Shown one piece after another: positions 41,930 to 51,840 of a DNA stretch of 64,000 nucleotides (its first letter is position 1; every line of letters starts with the position of its first letter). A program made the translations under genes and the position numbers. The stretch lies in NCBI RefSeq assembly GCF_902806685.2, contig NC_048562.1:5262368-5326367 (forward strand), written 5' to 3'. The notes below the pieces were generated by a model that had not been told where the DNA came from, did not search any database, and saw only the letters and a list, made by a program, of their open reading frames with translations. This DNA comes from Maniola hyperantus (lineage: Eukaryota; Arthropoda; Insecta; Lepidoptera; Nymphalidae).

Positions 41930-44900
41930 ATCACGGCCGCGCATCACGCTGAAACTACTGAATGGATTCCAATGAAACTTGGTACGATTTGAGGTCATAC
42001 TATGAGGAAGAATATAGGATACTTTTTATCCCGAAATTCAGCATGGTTCCCGTAGGAGAGGGGATGAAAGTTAAAATGTATACTGAGTTGTAATTCATTA
42101 ACGCGTAGTCCGATTTCATTCATTCTTTTTTTGTTCGAATAAACTTTTACAAGTACTTACGAATAGTCAGATGCATCTACCACTGGTTCGGAATGCCTTT
42201 CCTACCGAGAAGAACCAGCAAGAAACTCGGCGGTTGCTCGGCGGTTGCTCTTTTCAAAGAATAGTCGATGTTGAATTGGTATAAAAGTTACGCTTACCAT
42301 TATTGAACTTCAAGTTCCAACTCTTCAATACTGATGCTGCAGGGTACTGCACTCCTAATCTATGGGGTTTTAGGAACTGTTGATGGTGAATTAATATTGT
42401 ACCATTTACTATTGCACCAAACCACGACTACATGATTGAACTCCGTTCACAAAAATCCACGCACTTCATCGAAATCCTATTCTATTCCAAACTTATTCGC
42501 CAGCGAGACAAGAGTGGAGAAGACGGATAGGGACGTGTGAGGGATGCAACGGATCAACGTGATTTTTTACATCATCATCAGCCTGCGGACGTCCACTGTT
42601 GGACTGCCTTCCCTAAAGAGCGCCACCACACCCGGTCTTCAGCCTTCCTCATCCAGCCACTTCCCGCCAGCCTCTTTATATCGTCGGTCCATCGTGCTGG
42701 AGGGCGTCCCGCACTATGCTTGCCTACCTACGCGGTCTCCACTCCAGGACTTTCCGGCTCCAACGGCCATCACCTCTACGACAGGCATGACCTGCCTTCT
42801 TTTATCCCGGAAAATAAAAGAGTTCCCATGGGCTTTTGAAAACCTACATCCACGCGGACGAAGTCGCGGGCATCAGCTAGTTATTAAATAAACTTGTGGT
42901 TTCAGAAAGGCCAGAAGAAAGTAGAAGAAGGGGAAGTGGAACTGCCCGTGAGCTGGGCGTTAGGTGCTGGTTACAGGTACGTAGTACAGTACGCCACAGA
43001 AAATAATGTACATCGGCATTTAGAATGACATTTCGGCTTTGTAGAGTGTTGTCTCTGTCACTCATACCCGTATGACGTTTTATCGGTCTCAATGACAGAG
43101 GCAATGCTCTACGATTCCGCTATCTCCTTCTAAATGTCGATGTACATTATTTTTTGCCGCGTACTGTTAAGCTTGTTTAGGAGATAGTGGTTACATTTTT
43201 ATAGATTCGTCATGTCTGTCTGTCTGTCTGTCCGTCACAAGATTTTTACACAAAAATAAAAAATAAACAATAAACAATAAAATTTTTGTCTGTTTGAACG
43301 GGATAATCTTCGGAACGGCTGAACCTATTTTGACGTAACTTTCATAGACAAGTAAATCTGATCAAGTAGAGTTAATCAAAGAGTAATGTATGCTACTTTT
43401 AACCGACTGTCAAAAAAGGTTTGTGTTTTTCTACGTAGATACACAATTTATGCCGGCGATGGGTTGATCATGATGATGATGATGATGATGAAATATTTTA
43501 ATAATTATTTACAGATTGATCGACACAGCCTCCCTGTACTTCAATGAAGAGCAAGTTGGTCTTGGAGTCAGAAGATCTGGAGTCCCGAGAGAAAATGTGT
43601 TTCTTGTTACGAAGGTACTAAGGCTGGGTTTCCTTTGGCGTCTCCCGGTTCAGGGTCTTGCCTCAAAATCAGCGCTGTGTGCTCTTGTGTTTCAAGGCAT
43701 ACAGCATAATGCTGAGCTGGAGCCTTTTTAGGGTTCCGTACCTCAAAAAGAAAAAAAGGAACCCTTATAGGATCACTTTGTTGTCTGTCTGTCTGTCTGT
43801 CAAGAAGCCTACAGGGTACTTCCCGTTGACCTAGAATCATAAAATTTGGTAGGTAGGTAGGTCTTGTAGCAGACATTTGGGGAAAAAACTGAAAAACTTG
43901 AATTTGCGGTTATATCACACAAAAAAAAATTAAATTGTGGTCATTAACTAATAATTAGTATTTTCAATTTTCAAAGTAAGATAACTATATCAAGTGGGGT
44001 ATCATATGAAAGGTCTTCACCTGTATATTCTAAAACAGATTTTTATTTATTTTTATGTATCATAGTTTTTTTAATTATCGTGCAAAATGACGACTCAATA
44101 CCCGAGTACGGAACTCTCGGTGCGCGAGCCTGACTTGCACTTGGCCGGTTTTTTTTAATATTTATGTTGATGATCTCCCTGACGCTGTGGTTAGCACTAT
44201 ATGGTCTCTTAAGTAGGAGTTCCCGTGATCGATTCTCGGTACGGAATTTTAGAAAATACAAATCCACGCGAATAATATCGCGTGACATCATCTAGTAAGT
44301 ATTATGATAATTATTATTGATCCTTGGCCTTTAGTAAAGATTATTTTCTAAAATATTTAATTATTATTTATTTGATAAATACAATAATGAGTATCTACTT
44401 AATACCTATTTATTACTTATCTTTTTTTTTTTTTTTATTCAGATACAAGTTAGCCCTTGACTGCAATCTCACCTGGTGGTAAGTGATGATGCAGTCTAAG
44501 ATGATAGCGGGCTAACCTGGAAGGGGTATGGCAGTTTTTATTAAACCCATATCCCTTTGGTTTCTACACGGCATCGTACTGGAACGCTAAATCGCTTGGC
44601 GGCACGGCTTTGCCGGTAGGGTGGTAACTAGCCACGGCCGAAGCCTCCCACCAGACCAGACCAGAAATTTAGAAATTATAAAATTCCAAACCCCTGCCAG
44701 GAATCGAACCCGGGACCTCCCCCACCAAGCCAGACCACAGCGCTCACCACTGCGCCAGGGAGGTCGTCAAAATCGTCGTATCTCGGGGAAAAGATCGTAT
44801 TAGGCAATTCTACGGTAGGAAAGCAAAATTAAAAACCGGCCAAGTGCGAGTCAGGCTCGCGCCACAAGGGTTCCATACTACAGTCGTATTTATTGGACAG

Positions 44901-47900
44901 ACAGACGGACAGACAGACAGACATCAGACAACAATCTGATCCTATAAGGGTTCCGGTTTTCCTTTTGAGGTACGGAACCCTAAAAATCTATTTCTCGGGT
45001 CACGTGGCCATATATGAGATCAGCCTGGTTACACGCACTAATTTTTAACCGACTAAAAGGAGGTGGGTCTCAATTCGGTCCGTTTTTCTTTATATACATG
45101 TATGTACATAGAGTTTTTCGAAGTTTCTGGACCGATTTGCAATTTTTTTTTAAATTTCAATGTTTTCAGCTGGGTCTCAACGAGCAAAGGGACGTGGTGG
45201 GGGCTCTGAGTAGATCCCTCAGTCGACTCAACATGACTTACGTCGATCTCTACTTGATACACAACCCTGTCGCTATCAAGGTAAGCTCAATTAGGGTTCC
45301 GTACCTCAAAAGAATAAAAGGGACCCTTATAGGATCACTTCGTTGTCTGTTGTGTCAGTCAAGAAAACCTACAGGGTACTTCCCGTTGACCTAGAATCAT
45401 GAAAATTTTGATATGTTCACTCAGTACTGAAGCGACTGTTTATGCCATCTAGTAGCGACACTTTGCAGTTATCGTATGTGTTCGTAATCGAAACGTTTGT
45501 GATTGGTTGGTGATTCAAAATGGTTTGCGCCCAATGAGATTTGTGTCTCTATCATTTGTATAGGATTAAGCAACAAAGAGAGCGCTATACTAACTTGTTT
45601 CTATAGTCGACGCATTTCAAACTGAGTCGTCGAGTTATCTGTCTGTTTCGCTCGCACTTGCAAGTCGCAAGTAAGTGCGAGCGAAACAGACAGATAATTC
45701 GACGACTCAGTTTAAAATGCGTCGACTATAGTGAGTCTAGTAATTAGTGGCACTAATCATTTTTTCAGGCCGATGGAAGCGGAGACTTTGACGTCATAGA
45801 CTACGTGGATACGTGGAAAGGAATGGAGGAAGCCAAGCGGCGAGGCCTGGCCAAATCCATCGGCATATCCAACTTCAATATTAGCCAAATGGAGAGACTT
45901 ATGGACAACTGTGAGATCAAACCGGCTGTTTTACAAGTTGAGGTATAATAATAATTTATTGATGAGAATGCAGGGGACATACAGTTAGAATATCGGTTTG
46001 AGAGCTTTATACATCCTAGCAATAAATTAATGGCGTATGAGTATTTGATATTTAATGTATAGTACGTACAAAAATTATATAAAAAAAATTACTTCCAAAA
46101 CCATTACAAAGTTAAAAATGACTTTTATTTCTACACGTGTACATTTATGTCGAAGTCGGGTGAGCTTTACGCTTTGATTTCTATTTCTTTTTCTAAATAA
46201 TATCTGTCCCGGCTGTACTCACGTGTTTAGTCGATGTTAGCCCGACTAGTTTCGAACCCATCCGGGGTTCTTTTATTATGCTCGCCCGACTTCATACAAA
46301 CATACACGTGAAGCAACAAAAGTTATTACAATAATTTCCGCCCTTCTGATTAGGATAGTATAAAATTCATCCATATTATGTCCAAGTTTTAACGTGCGAG
46401 AGTTTGGCAGAAATGCACGATAATGTCCATGTTGCACTCACCGTTTCACTATATGTGTGTTATACTACGCTCGTCCACCGTGTGTTTGAACTCTGGCCCT
46501 GACAGTAAAACTCTTCATTTCCCTTTCTGACTATGTTAGTATTATAACACATCTCTTTGCAGAAGCCTGCAAAGAGATATGTTCTATTCTCATAAGTTTA
46601 CGAACTTTGGTCCTCACAGTAAACCAGACCTACTGACCAGTGCTCGATTTTGAAACCGTGTCCCGCCGCCCGCGCCTTCCTCGACGCAGGCTCCAGCTGT
46701 CTAAATACCGTAATCCTCGATTCCCAACAATAAATGCCGTTTTTATGAAAACCTAATATTATCTTCTTATGCACATTACACTCGGCTCATTTTCATTGTT
46801 TTCCATTGTTTTGGATTTGGATTGGTTTGGTTTTTTTGAATGTTTTTGATATTGTTTTTAATTGATTTTAATGTTCTTGAATGTTGTTGGTTGATTTTGA
46901 TTGTTTTTAATTGTTTTCGGTTGTTCTTGATTGTTCTCGGTTGTTTTTTATTGTTTTCGAATGTTTTTAATGATTTTCGATTGATTTTAATGTTCTTGAA
47001 TGTTTTTATTTGATTTTGATTGATTTTAATGTTTTTGATTGTTCTTGGTTGATTTTGATTGTTTTTAATTGTTCTCGGTTGTTTTTGAATGTTTTTCAAT
47101 CGATTTTAATGTTCTTGATTGTTCTTGGTTGTTCTTAATTGTTTTTGATTGTTTTTGATTGTTCTTGATTGTTCTCGGTTGCTTTTAATGTTTTTTCGAT
47201 GTTGCACGCCGCGTCGACAGTTTGAGGAAAAAAATAACTAAATTTTAAAGATTTTTTTTGTATGCCCTTACATGCTAGTGCAACATTATTTTATATTACC
47301 AAATTTCATTAAAATCCGTTCAGTAGTTAACGCGTGATACGGGCACAGACAGACAGACAAAAATTCAAAAAAAAATGTTTTGGTTTCTATATCGATAGTA
47401 ATGTTTCCCCCGATTACAATTTTCAAAATATATCTAATGTACAGAAATTGTTCAGTTAATGTTTTACTATAAGTATAAATAGACTAGCTTATACCCGCGA
47501 CTTCATCCGCGTGGACTACACAAATTTCAAACCCCTATTTCTCCCCCTTAGGGGTTGAATTTTCAAAAATCCTTTCTTAGAGGATGCCTACGTCATAATA
47601 GCTATCTGCATGCCAAATTTCGGCCCAATCCATCCAGTAGTTTGAGCTGTGCGGTGATAGTCAGTCAGTCACCTTTTCCTTTTATATATTTAGATATAAT
47701 CAATATTTTATTACATGTTTCAGGTCAACCTAAATCTAGCTCAAAACATGATCCTAAACTTCACCAAAGCCAACAACATAGCGGTGATGGCATACACCCC
47801 CTTTGGCTCACTGTTCGAGAAGAAAACCGATGCGCCTCCCCCTAGAGTTGACAACCCAATCCTAGTGGGACTTGCCTTCAAATACAAGAAAACTGTACCT

Positions 47901-49758
47901 CAAATCGTACTTAGATATCTGGTAAGTTTATTTTATTTTTAACCCCTGGAACACCGCAGAGACGTAAGCTCTCTTTGCGTGTTCTGTCGCCTCTATAATG
48001 GAGAGTGTTCCGAAGAGTGGTTTGATCTCATTCCTCCCTCCTTTTTCTACAACCGCACCGCACGCCACCGCAAACAATTCCACCCTCACCACCTGGATTT
48101 CTGGAGCACTTCGACCACCCGTTGTGCCAGATCCTTTTTTCCACGCACATGCAAACTGCGGAATCAACTCCCTTCGGTGGTGTTCCCTTTAAGATTACAA
48201 CATGGGGTTATTCAAGTGACGGACCAACAAATTCCTGAAAGGCCGGCAACGCATTGGTGGTTCTTCTGGTACTGCAAATGTTCATGGGCGGCGGTAATCA
48301 CTTAAAATCAGGTGGCCCGCCTGCTCGTTTGCTCGCCATTTTTATTTAAAAAAAAAATTATTCAGATACAAGTCAGCCCTTGACTGCAATCTCACCTGGT
48401 GGTAAGTAACGATGCAGTCTAATGGGCAGATTACACCTACCGAGTACAGTGGCGAGTCAGTGTCCTCGGCCGAGTACTCGGTTGGTATAAACACTTTCGA
48501 GTGCAATTTCGCCGCAATTTCTCAGCCACAGCACTGTCTCGGCCGAGTGACATTTTACTGTCTCGCTTCGATACTCGGTAGGTGTAATCTGCCCATAAAA
48601 TGGAAGCGGACTAACCTGGAAGGGTTATGGCAGTTTTTAAAAGACCAAATTTTTATTCCCGCAGAAATTACTCTATTTTTATGTTAAAAAATAGAAAAAA
48701 ATGTCGTTTAAGGATTGTGACGTCATTATTCACCTTGAGTCTATGCCCCGCCAATAACGCAGCATCGACTCCTAGTGGCCCATTTATGCAACGTTCGTTG
48801 ACCTCTAGCGTCAGTCAGATGTTTTATTTGCAACATAATATTGTGAACTTTTACATCTATAGGAATTTTGTTTATACATCTATAGGAATTTTACATTTAT
48901 AGGAATTTTGTTTTTTTCGTGTTTTAAATGGTGTCGGGTTTTATAATGGTGTGTAGCAAAAACCATAACCTTATAGTTATGGTTTTTGCTAGCGTTCTGT
49001 ACACCATGTATAGTTCGCACGCACTCATCCGATCCGAGTCCGTGAAAATACGTTCCTTTTTGTTTTGTATGGGATTTTATGACATGTCGTAGATAATCGC
49101 TGATATTCTCACGGATGACGGATAAACCTGATGACGTAAGGGCAGTGCGTAATCGCCGTCAGGCAGTTTTTATAGTGTTACTTTTACTTAATTGTTTTCC
49201 TGTATTTTATTGCCAATTCAGATATTGTCTGTTATCTCACAACGATAAAATGTCCATCATGAATTCCAGGATCATGATAGAACAGTTATTTAAAACATGC
49301 CCTTTTTTTTCAGGTACAAAAAGGTGTGATACCGATCCCAAAATCGATTCGTAAGGAGAGAATCGAGCAAAACATCGATATATTTGATTTTGAATTAAGT
49401 GATCAAGACATGCAAAGATTGGGTCAGTTCGATTTTGTATTTAGTTTATTTGATTTGATTTGATTTTAGCTTCTTAGGGGTTGGATTTCAAAACCCTTCA
49501 TTCGTCATAATAGCTAGCTGCATGCCTCAGCTCGATCCGTCCAGTAGTTTAAACTTTAACTGTGCGTTGATAGATCAGTCAGTAGGTCACCTTTCCCTAT
49601 TAAATAATAAATATCCCATATCTTTTTTCCCAGGTGAATTTAACAAGGACTATAGATCAGTGTGGCCATCCTTCTGGCAAGAGCACCCCTACTACCCATT
49701 CGAAAAGAAAGAGGTTGCAGAGCCTGACATCTTCAAATCAGGAAGGCAGAAAGAATAA
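41178..49758 (+). CDS. Aldo-keto reductase, eight coding exons (329 aa)
   Basis: NADPH-dependent carbonyl reductase of the cytosol. Exons: 41178-41279, 42906-42976, 43515-43614, 45170-45280, 45769-45942, 47724-47921, 49314-49422, 49634-49758; all borders are GT-AG and the frame is kept throughout. The protein begins MGDENDGGKAPRI and has LNDGNTMPVMGLGTF, the usual AKR first strands. The catalytic tetrad is complete: Asp61 and Tyr66 in RLIDTASLYFNEE, Lys91 in FLVTK, His122 in YLIHNP. The cofactor region IPIPKSIRKERIEQN is intact. The 329-residue length is normal for the family. Lepidopteran AKR2E-type enzymes (ecdysteroid or aldehyde reduction) are the likely relatives; the substrate cannot be read from sequence. 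An acceptor sits directly before the ATG, so an upstream 5' UTR exon is expected. Confidence 0.93.
41335..41547. repeat. D-family pieces in intron 1, inverted then direct
   Basis: 41335-41400 is a decayed minus-strand piece; 41440-41547 is a plus-strand 3' end (GGTTAACGGGAAGTACCC to GTACGGAACCCTAAAAA). Confidence 0.75.
41607..41705 (-). mobile_element. SINE-G tail fragment in intron 1
   Basis: TTGAACACAATCACACCTGA, TGGTAAGTGATGAAGTGGCC, AAGATGGGACG: decayed match to 44421-44768. Confidence 0.55.
41840..41930 (+). repeat. (CTGT)n microsatellite in intron 1
   Basis: More than twenty CTGT units with one CTAT. Followed by CACGGCCGCGCATCACGCTG, part of another dispersed repeat. Confidence 0.95.
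42130..42262 (-). mobile_element. Retroposon tail (T family) in intron 1
   Basis: GTTCGAATAAACTTTTACAA, CCACTGGTTCGGAATGCC, ACCGAGAAGAACCAGCAAGA on the plus strand; CGGCGGTTGCT is duplicated. Confidence 0.75.
42556..42788 (-). pseudogene. LINE ORF2 C-terminal end in intron 1
   Basis: Minus strand encodes GRPPARWTDDIKRLAGSGWM, then KAVQQWTSAG and a stop, with ATGATGATG beyond it. Same LINE group as 25105-25225. Confidence 0.8.
42789..42883 (-). repeat. B-family head fragment in intron 1
   Basis: Plus strand TTTTATCCCGGAAAATAAAA, CACGCGGACGAAGTCGCGGG, CATCAGCTAG, ending 22 bp before exon 2. Confidence 0.85.
42986..43167. mobile_element. Foldback element F1 in intron 2
   Basis: ACAGTACGCCACAGAAAATA at the left and TATTTTTTGCCGCGTACTGT at the right. 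It starts nine bases after the donor of exon 2. Confidence 0.85.
43451..43491 (+). mobile_element. SINE-L tail scrap in intron 2
   Basis: GCCGGCGATGGGTTGATCAT then (GAT)n, just before the acceptor of exon 3. Confidence 0.75.
43726..44155 (-). repeat. D-family element in intron 3
   Basis: Plus strand from TTTTTAGGGTTCCGTACCTC to GACTTGCACTTGGCCGG. Confidence 0.9.
44421..44768 (-). mobile_element. SINE-G, full length, in intron 3
   Basis: On the minus strand the head is GACGACCTCCCTGGCGCAGT (A box TGGCGCAGTGG), B box GGGTTCGATTCC, a body of about 250 bp with GCCGTGCCGCCAAGCG and TCACCTGGTGGTAAGTG-type inverse, and an A-rich tail (T run at 44422-44436). Best full copy of this SINE here. Confidence 0.85.
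44834..44987 (+). repeat. D-family element, internally deleted, in intron 3
   Basis: ACCGGCCAAGTGCGAGTCAG joined to (GACA)n and GTACGGAACCCTAAAAA; about 280 bp of body missing. Confidence 0.85.
45292..45415 (-). repeat. D-family fragment in intron 4
   Basis: Starts 11 bp after the exon 4 donor: TTAGGGTTCCGTACCTCAAA to TTGACCTAGAATCATGAAAA. Confidence 0.85.
45546..45600. repeat. F3 arm fragment
   Basis: TCTCTATCATTTGTATAGGA, GAGAGCGCTATACTAACTTG: one arm of the F3 foldback, directly joined to an F2 element. Confidence 0.7.
45601..45731. mobile_element. Foldback element F2 in intron 4
   Basis: CTATAGTCGACGCATTT at the left, AAATGCGTCGACTATAG at the right; the arms pair through GTCGTCGAGTTATCTGTCTG and CGCTCGCACTT. 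It ends about 37 bp before exon 5. Confidence 0.9.
46020..46785. other. Intron 5 stretch; no gene or repeat recognised
   Basis: Contains GTGCTCGATTTTGAAACC and CGTGTTTAGTCGATGTTAGC phrases that look like old repeat, but nothing firm. Confidence 0.45.
46786..47195 (+). repeat. Diverged 10-bp minisatellite in intron 5
   Basis: About forty loosely repeated decamers of the type TTGTTCTTGA / TTGTTTTTAA / TTGTTCTCGG. Either strand gives a low-complexity open frame (Lys/Asn/Ile-rich on the minus strand) which is not a gene. Confidence 0.85.
47483..47697 (+). repeat. A-family element in intron 5
   Basis: CTAGCTTATACCCGCGACTT to (GTCA)n and CTTTTCCTTTTATATATTT, 26 bp before exon 6. Confidence 0.9.
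47978..48348 (+). pseudogene. LINE ORF2 C-terminal end and tail in intron 6
   Basis: Encodes FCRLYNGECSEEWFDLIPPS and RTARHRKQFHPHHLDFWS, then PRTCKLRNQLPSVVFP with small frameshifts, followed by the tail GCCCGCCTGCTCGTTTGCTC and an A run. Confidence 0.8.
48349..48660 (-). mobile_element. SINE-G 3' half, split by a TIR element
   Basis: 48349-48422 and 48596-48660 match 44440-44560 without a gap once the insert 48423-48595 is removed. Confidence 0.85.
48423..48595. mobile_element. TIR element with TAA target duplication (Harbinger-like)
   Basis: Starts TGGGCAGATTACACCTACCG and ends CGGTAGGTGTAATCTGCCCA, exact 20-bp inverses. TAA flanks both sides (48420-48422 and 48596-48598). The empty site is preserved in the sister SINE at 44501-44530. 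A 173-bp non-coding element with a 3-bp TAA duplication fits PIF/Harbinger. Confidence 0.9.
48661..49313. other. Intron 6 remainder; small hairpin near 48955
   Basis: AGCAAAAACCATAAC and GTTATGGTTTTTGCT form a 15-bp stem at about 48956-48991, inside GGTGTGTAG/GTACACC outer arms. No gene seen. Confidence 0.55.
49470..49610 (+). repeat. A-family fragment in intron 7
   Basis: TTCTTAGGGGTTGGATTTCA, CTCGATCCGTCCAGTAGTTT, TGATAGATCAGTCAGTAGGT. Confidence 0.75.
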
Positions 49759-49792
49759 TATTAACTCGTATTCATTTTTTACTCATTTTTTT

Positions 49793-49798
49793 AATAAA
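49793..49798 (+). terminator. Poly(A) signal of the aldo-keto reductase gene
   Basis: AATAAA 35 bp after the stop codon; a second AATAAA lies near 49847. Confidence 0.65.
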
Positions 49799-49799
49799 A

Positions 49800-50155
49800 A
49801 AAAACTTAGTTAAGAAGTACCTACAAGTTACGTATTTTATCAGTGAAAATAAAGAAATTAAGTAAATTTTATCATACTTTAGACGTGTTGTTTAAATTTC
49901 TACAAACCTTGGATCCTTCAAAGGCTTTGAATGACTTAACAATAATGTTACTTTCTATAGCAATATTGATAATAATATTGCTTAGTATTCTTTTGTTTAA
50001 TGAGTTAGAAGGAAATATTTTGGTGTAAGTGAGAAACTATACAATAAGCATCTAAGCACTATACATAATTGTAATTGCAAAGGTGTTTTCCAACGAAGTC
50101 TTTACGGGCTTACATTTTTGCTTATCTATGATTGTAAACCCCATAGAAAGACTAT
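49800..50155. other. 3' flank of the aldo-keto reductase gene; no further gene seen
   Basis: A 61-codon frame (49843-50028) ends in a hydrophobic run LLSIAILIIILLSILLF, but its A/T bias and position in the 3' flank make it doubtful. Confidence 0.4.
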
Positions 50156-50265
50156 CATCATGATCAACCCATCACTGGCTCACTACAAAGCACGGGTCTC
50201 CTCTCAGAGTGAGAAGGGTTTTGGCCATAGTCCACCACGCTGGCCATGTGCTGGTTGGTAGGCAG
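50156..50265 (-). mobile_element. SINE-L fragment
   Basis: CATGATCAACCCATCACTGG, CACGGGTCTCCTCTCAGAGT, CCACGCTGGCCATGTGC on the plus strand. Confidence 0.85.
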
Positions 50266-50984
50266 ACAGACAGAAATACTATAATATGAGGTTTTTATTA
50301 TTAAGTAACATATTTACTGAAATAATGAAGGTAATTTTTTAAATATTATTTATTTGTTTAACGGTATAAATAGTAGGTACAAAGTGTTAAATAATAACAA
50401 TTATTTTATACAATATGCTATACAACAATAATAACTCAAATTACAGGTTTTGCTTGAAACTTATATGATAGTTAAACTATACTAAGTATACAAAATATCA
50501 GAGATTGCTCATAATATCGCCGATCAACGGAACAGAGAAACTGAACATCAACTGAATTCTTTGACAATTTCACCGAATAAATGCGAAATTTCGTAACTAG
50601 GTATATTTTTTAACCGACTTCCAAAAAGAAGGTGGTTCTCAATGCGGCCCGTTTTTTTCTAGATTTTATAATTATACTTTTTACCATGACGCAGACTGAA
50701 AAATACGTTAAAATGGTGAAAAATGGGTGAAAATACGTTGAAATTATGAGGCAAATACAGCGACTTAGAATTTATATTTAGTTTTAAGTTTATTTTATGT
50801 ACATCTACAAAATCAAGGGGAAGTAAATAGTAATAATTGTTAAAGTGAACATTTCTGGTAATACTCACATTGTTCATAAAAACACAACACGTTACTGCAC
50901 TCGAATATTAAAATTGTCATTAGTCTTCGGGAGAGGTTTTTAGTACGTTATATTTCTTCTTTGACACCACTCTACAATAAAGGA
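50266..50984. other. No gene seen
   Basis: AT-rich. At 50603-50650 lies the dispersed phrase TTTTTAACCGACTTCC and TGGTTCTCAATGCGGCCCGT, also seen near 45045. Confidence 0.5.
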
Positions 50985-51265
50985 AATCAGAATGTCTGTA
51001 GGTTATGATAATAATTGATGTCTAGCAAAAGAAACTGTAAAATTGCATTAATTATCTAAGTAAAGTGCATTATTGTATGTAATGCATTTCAACACAATGT
51101 TCACAACGACACAACATTTGATTGCGCCAAATATCAACGTCCTAATTAGCTAAGTCCATAGTTCTTCGTGGGGTTTTTGGTAAGTTCTATTTCTTCCTAA
51201 TGGCAATTAACTCTCTGTTGAGCTCGCCGTCTTGTAGATCATTTGACTTTGTCCTTAGAGTTTTA
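50985..51265 (-). repeat. Terminal-exon duplicate, copy 3 (most distal)
   Basis: Repeats the end of the chitin-binding gene: TAATGGCAATTAACTCTCTG and GAGCTCGCCGTCTTGTAG match 51779-51820, and AATGCATTTCAACACAATGT at 51081 matches 51662. Reading frame lost. Confidence 0.8.
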
Positions 51266-51545
51266 CAGCTTGTTGCGCTCTAAAATGTCTATAGGATATG
51301 ATAAATGATTGGGTTTAAGTTTACTAAAAGACTAAACATTGTTATAATTGTCTAAGTAAAAGGTCACTTTTATATGTAATGCATTTTAAAACAATATTCA
51401 CTACGACACAACATTTAATTGCGCCAATTATCAATGTCCTTAATTCTTCGTGGGGTTTCTGGTAAGTATTACTTCTTCTTAATGGCAAGCAACTCTCCGT
51501 TGTGCTCGTCTTCTTTAAGAACAACGTTGTTCTTAGTCTTACAGC
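51266..51545 (-). repeat. Terminal-exon duplicate, copy 2
   Basis: TTCTTAATGGCAAGCAACTC and GTGCTCGTCTTCTTTAAG match the true exon end; the unit spacing to the next copies is 284 and 297 bp. Confidence 0.8.
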
Positions 51546-51840
51546 TGGTTGCGCTCTTAAATGTCTATAGGATATGGATATGATAAATGATTGGGTTTGA
51601 GTTTAGCAAAAGAAACTGTAAATTGCATTAATTGTCTAAGTAAAGTGCACTATTTGTATGTAATGCATTTCAACACAATGTTCGCAACGACACAACACTT
51701 AATTGCACCAAATATCAACGTCCTAATTAGCTAAGTCCTTAGTTCTTCGTGGGGTTTCTGGTAACTTCTATTTCTTCTTAATAGCAAGGAACTCCCCGTT
51801 GAGCTCGTCTTCTTGTAGGACAGAGCATTTGACGTTTGCC
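51546..51840 (-). repeat. Terminal exon end and 3' flank, the functional copy
   Basis: This unit contains the real stop codon (51768-51770) and 3' UTR of the chitin-binding gene; two diverged duplicates follow downstream of it. Confidence 0.8.

Noticed and set aside
41746..41992. Open frames with repeated DRQT or LSVC on either strand
   Set aside because: Translation of the (CTGT)n microsatellite.
46776..47099. Lys/Asn-rich 107-codon open frame on the minus strand
   Set aside because: It is the translation of a 10-bp minisatellite inside AKR intron 5.
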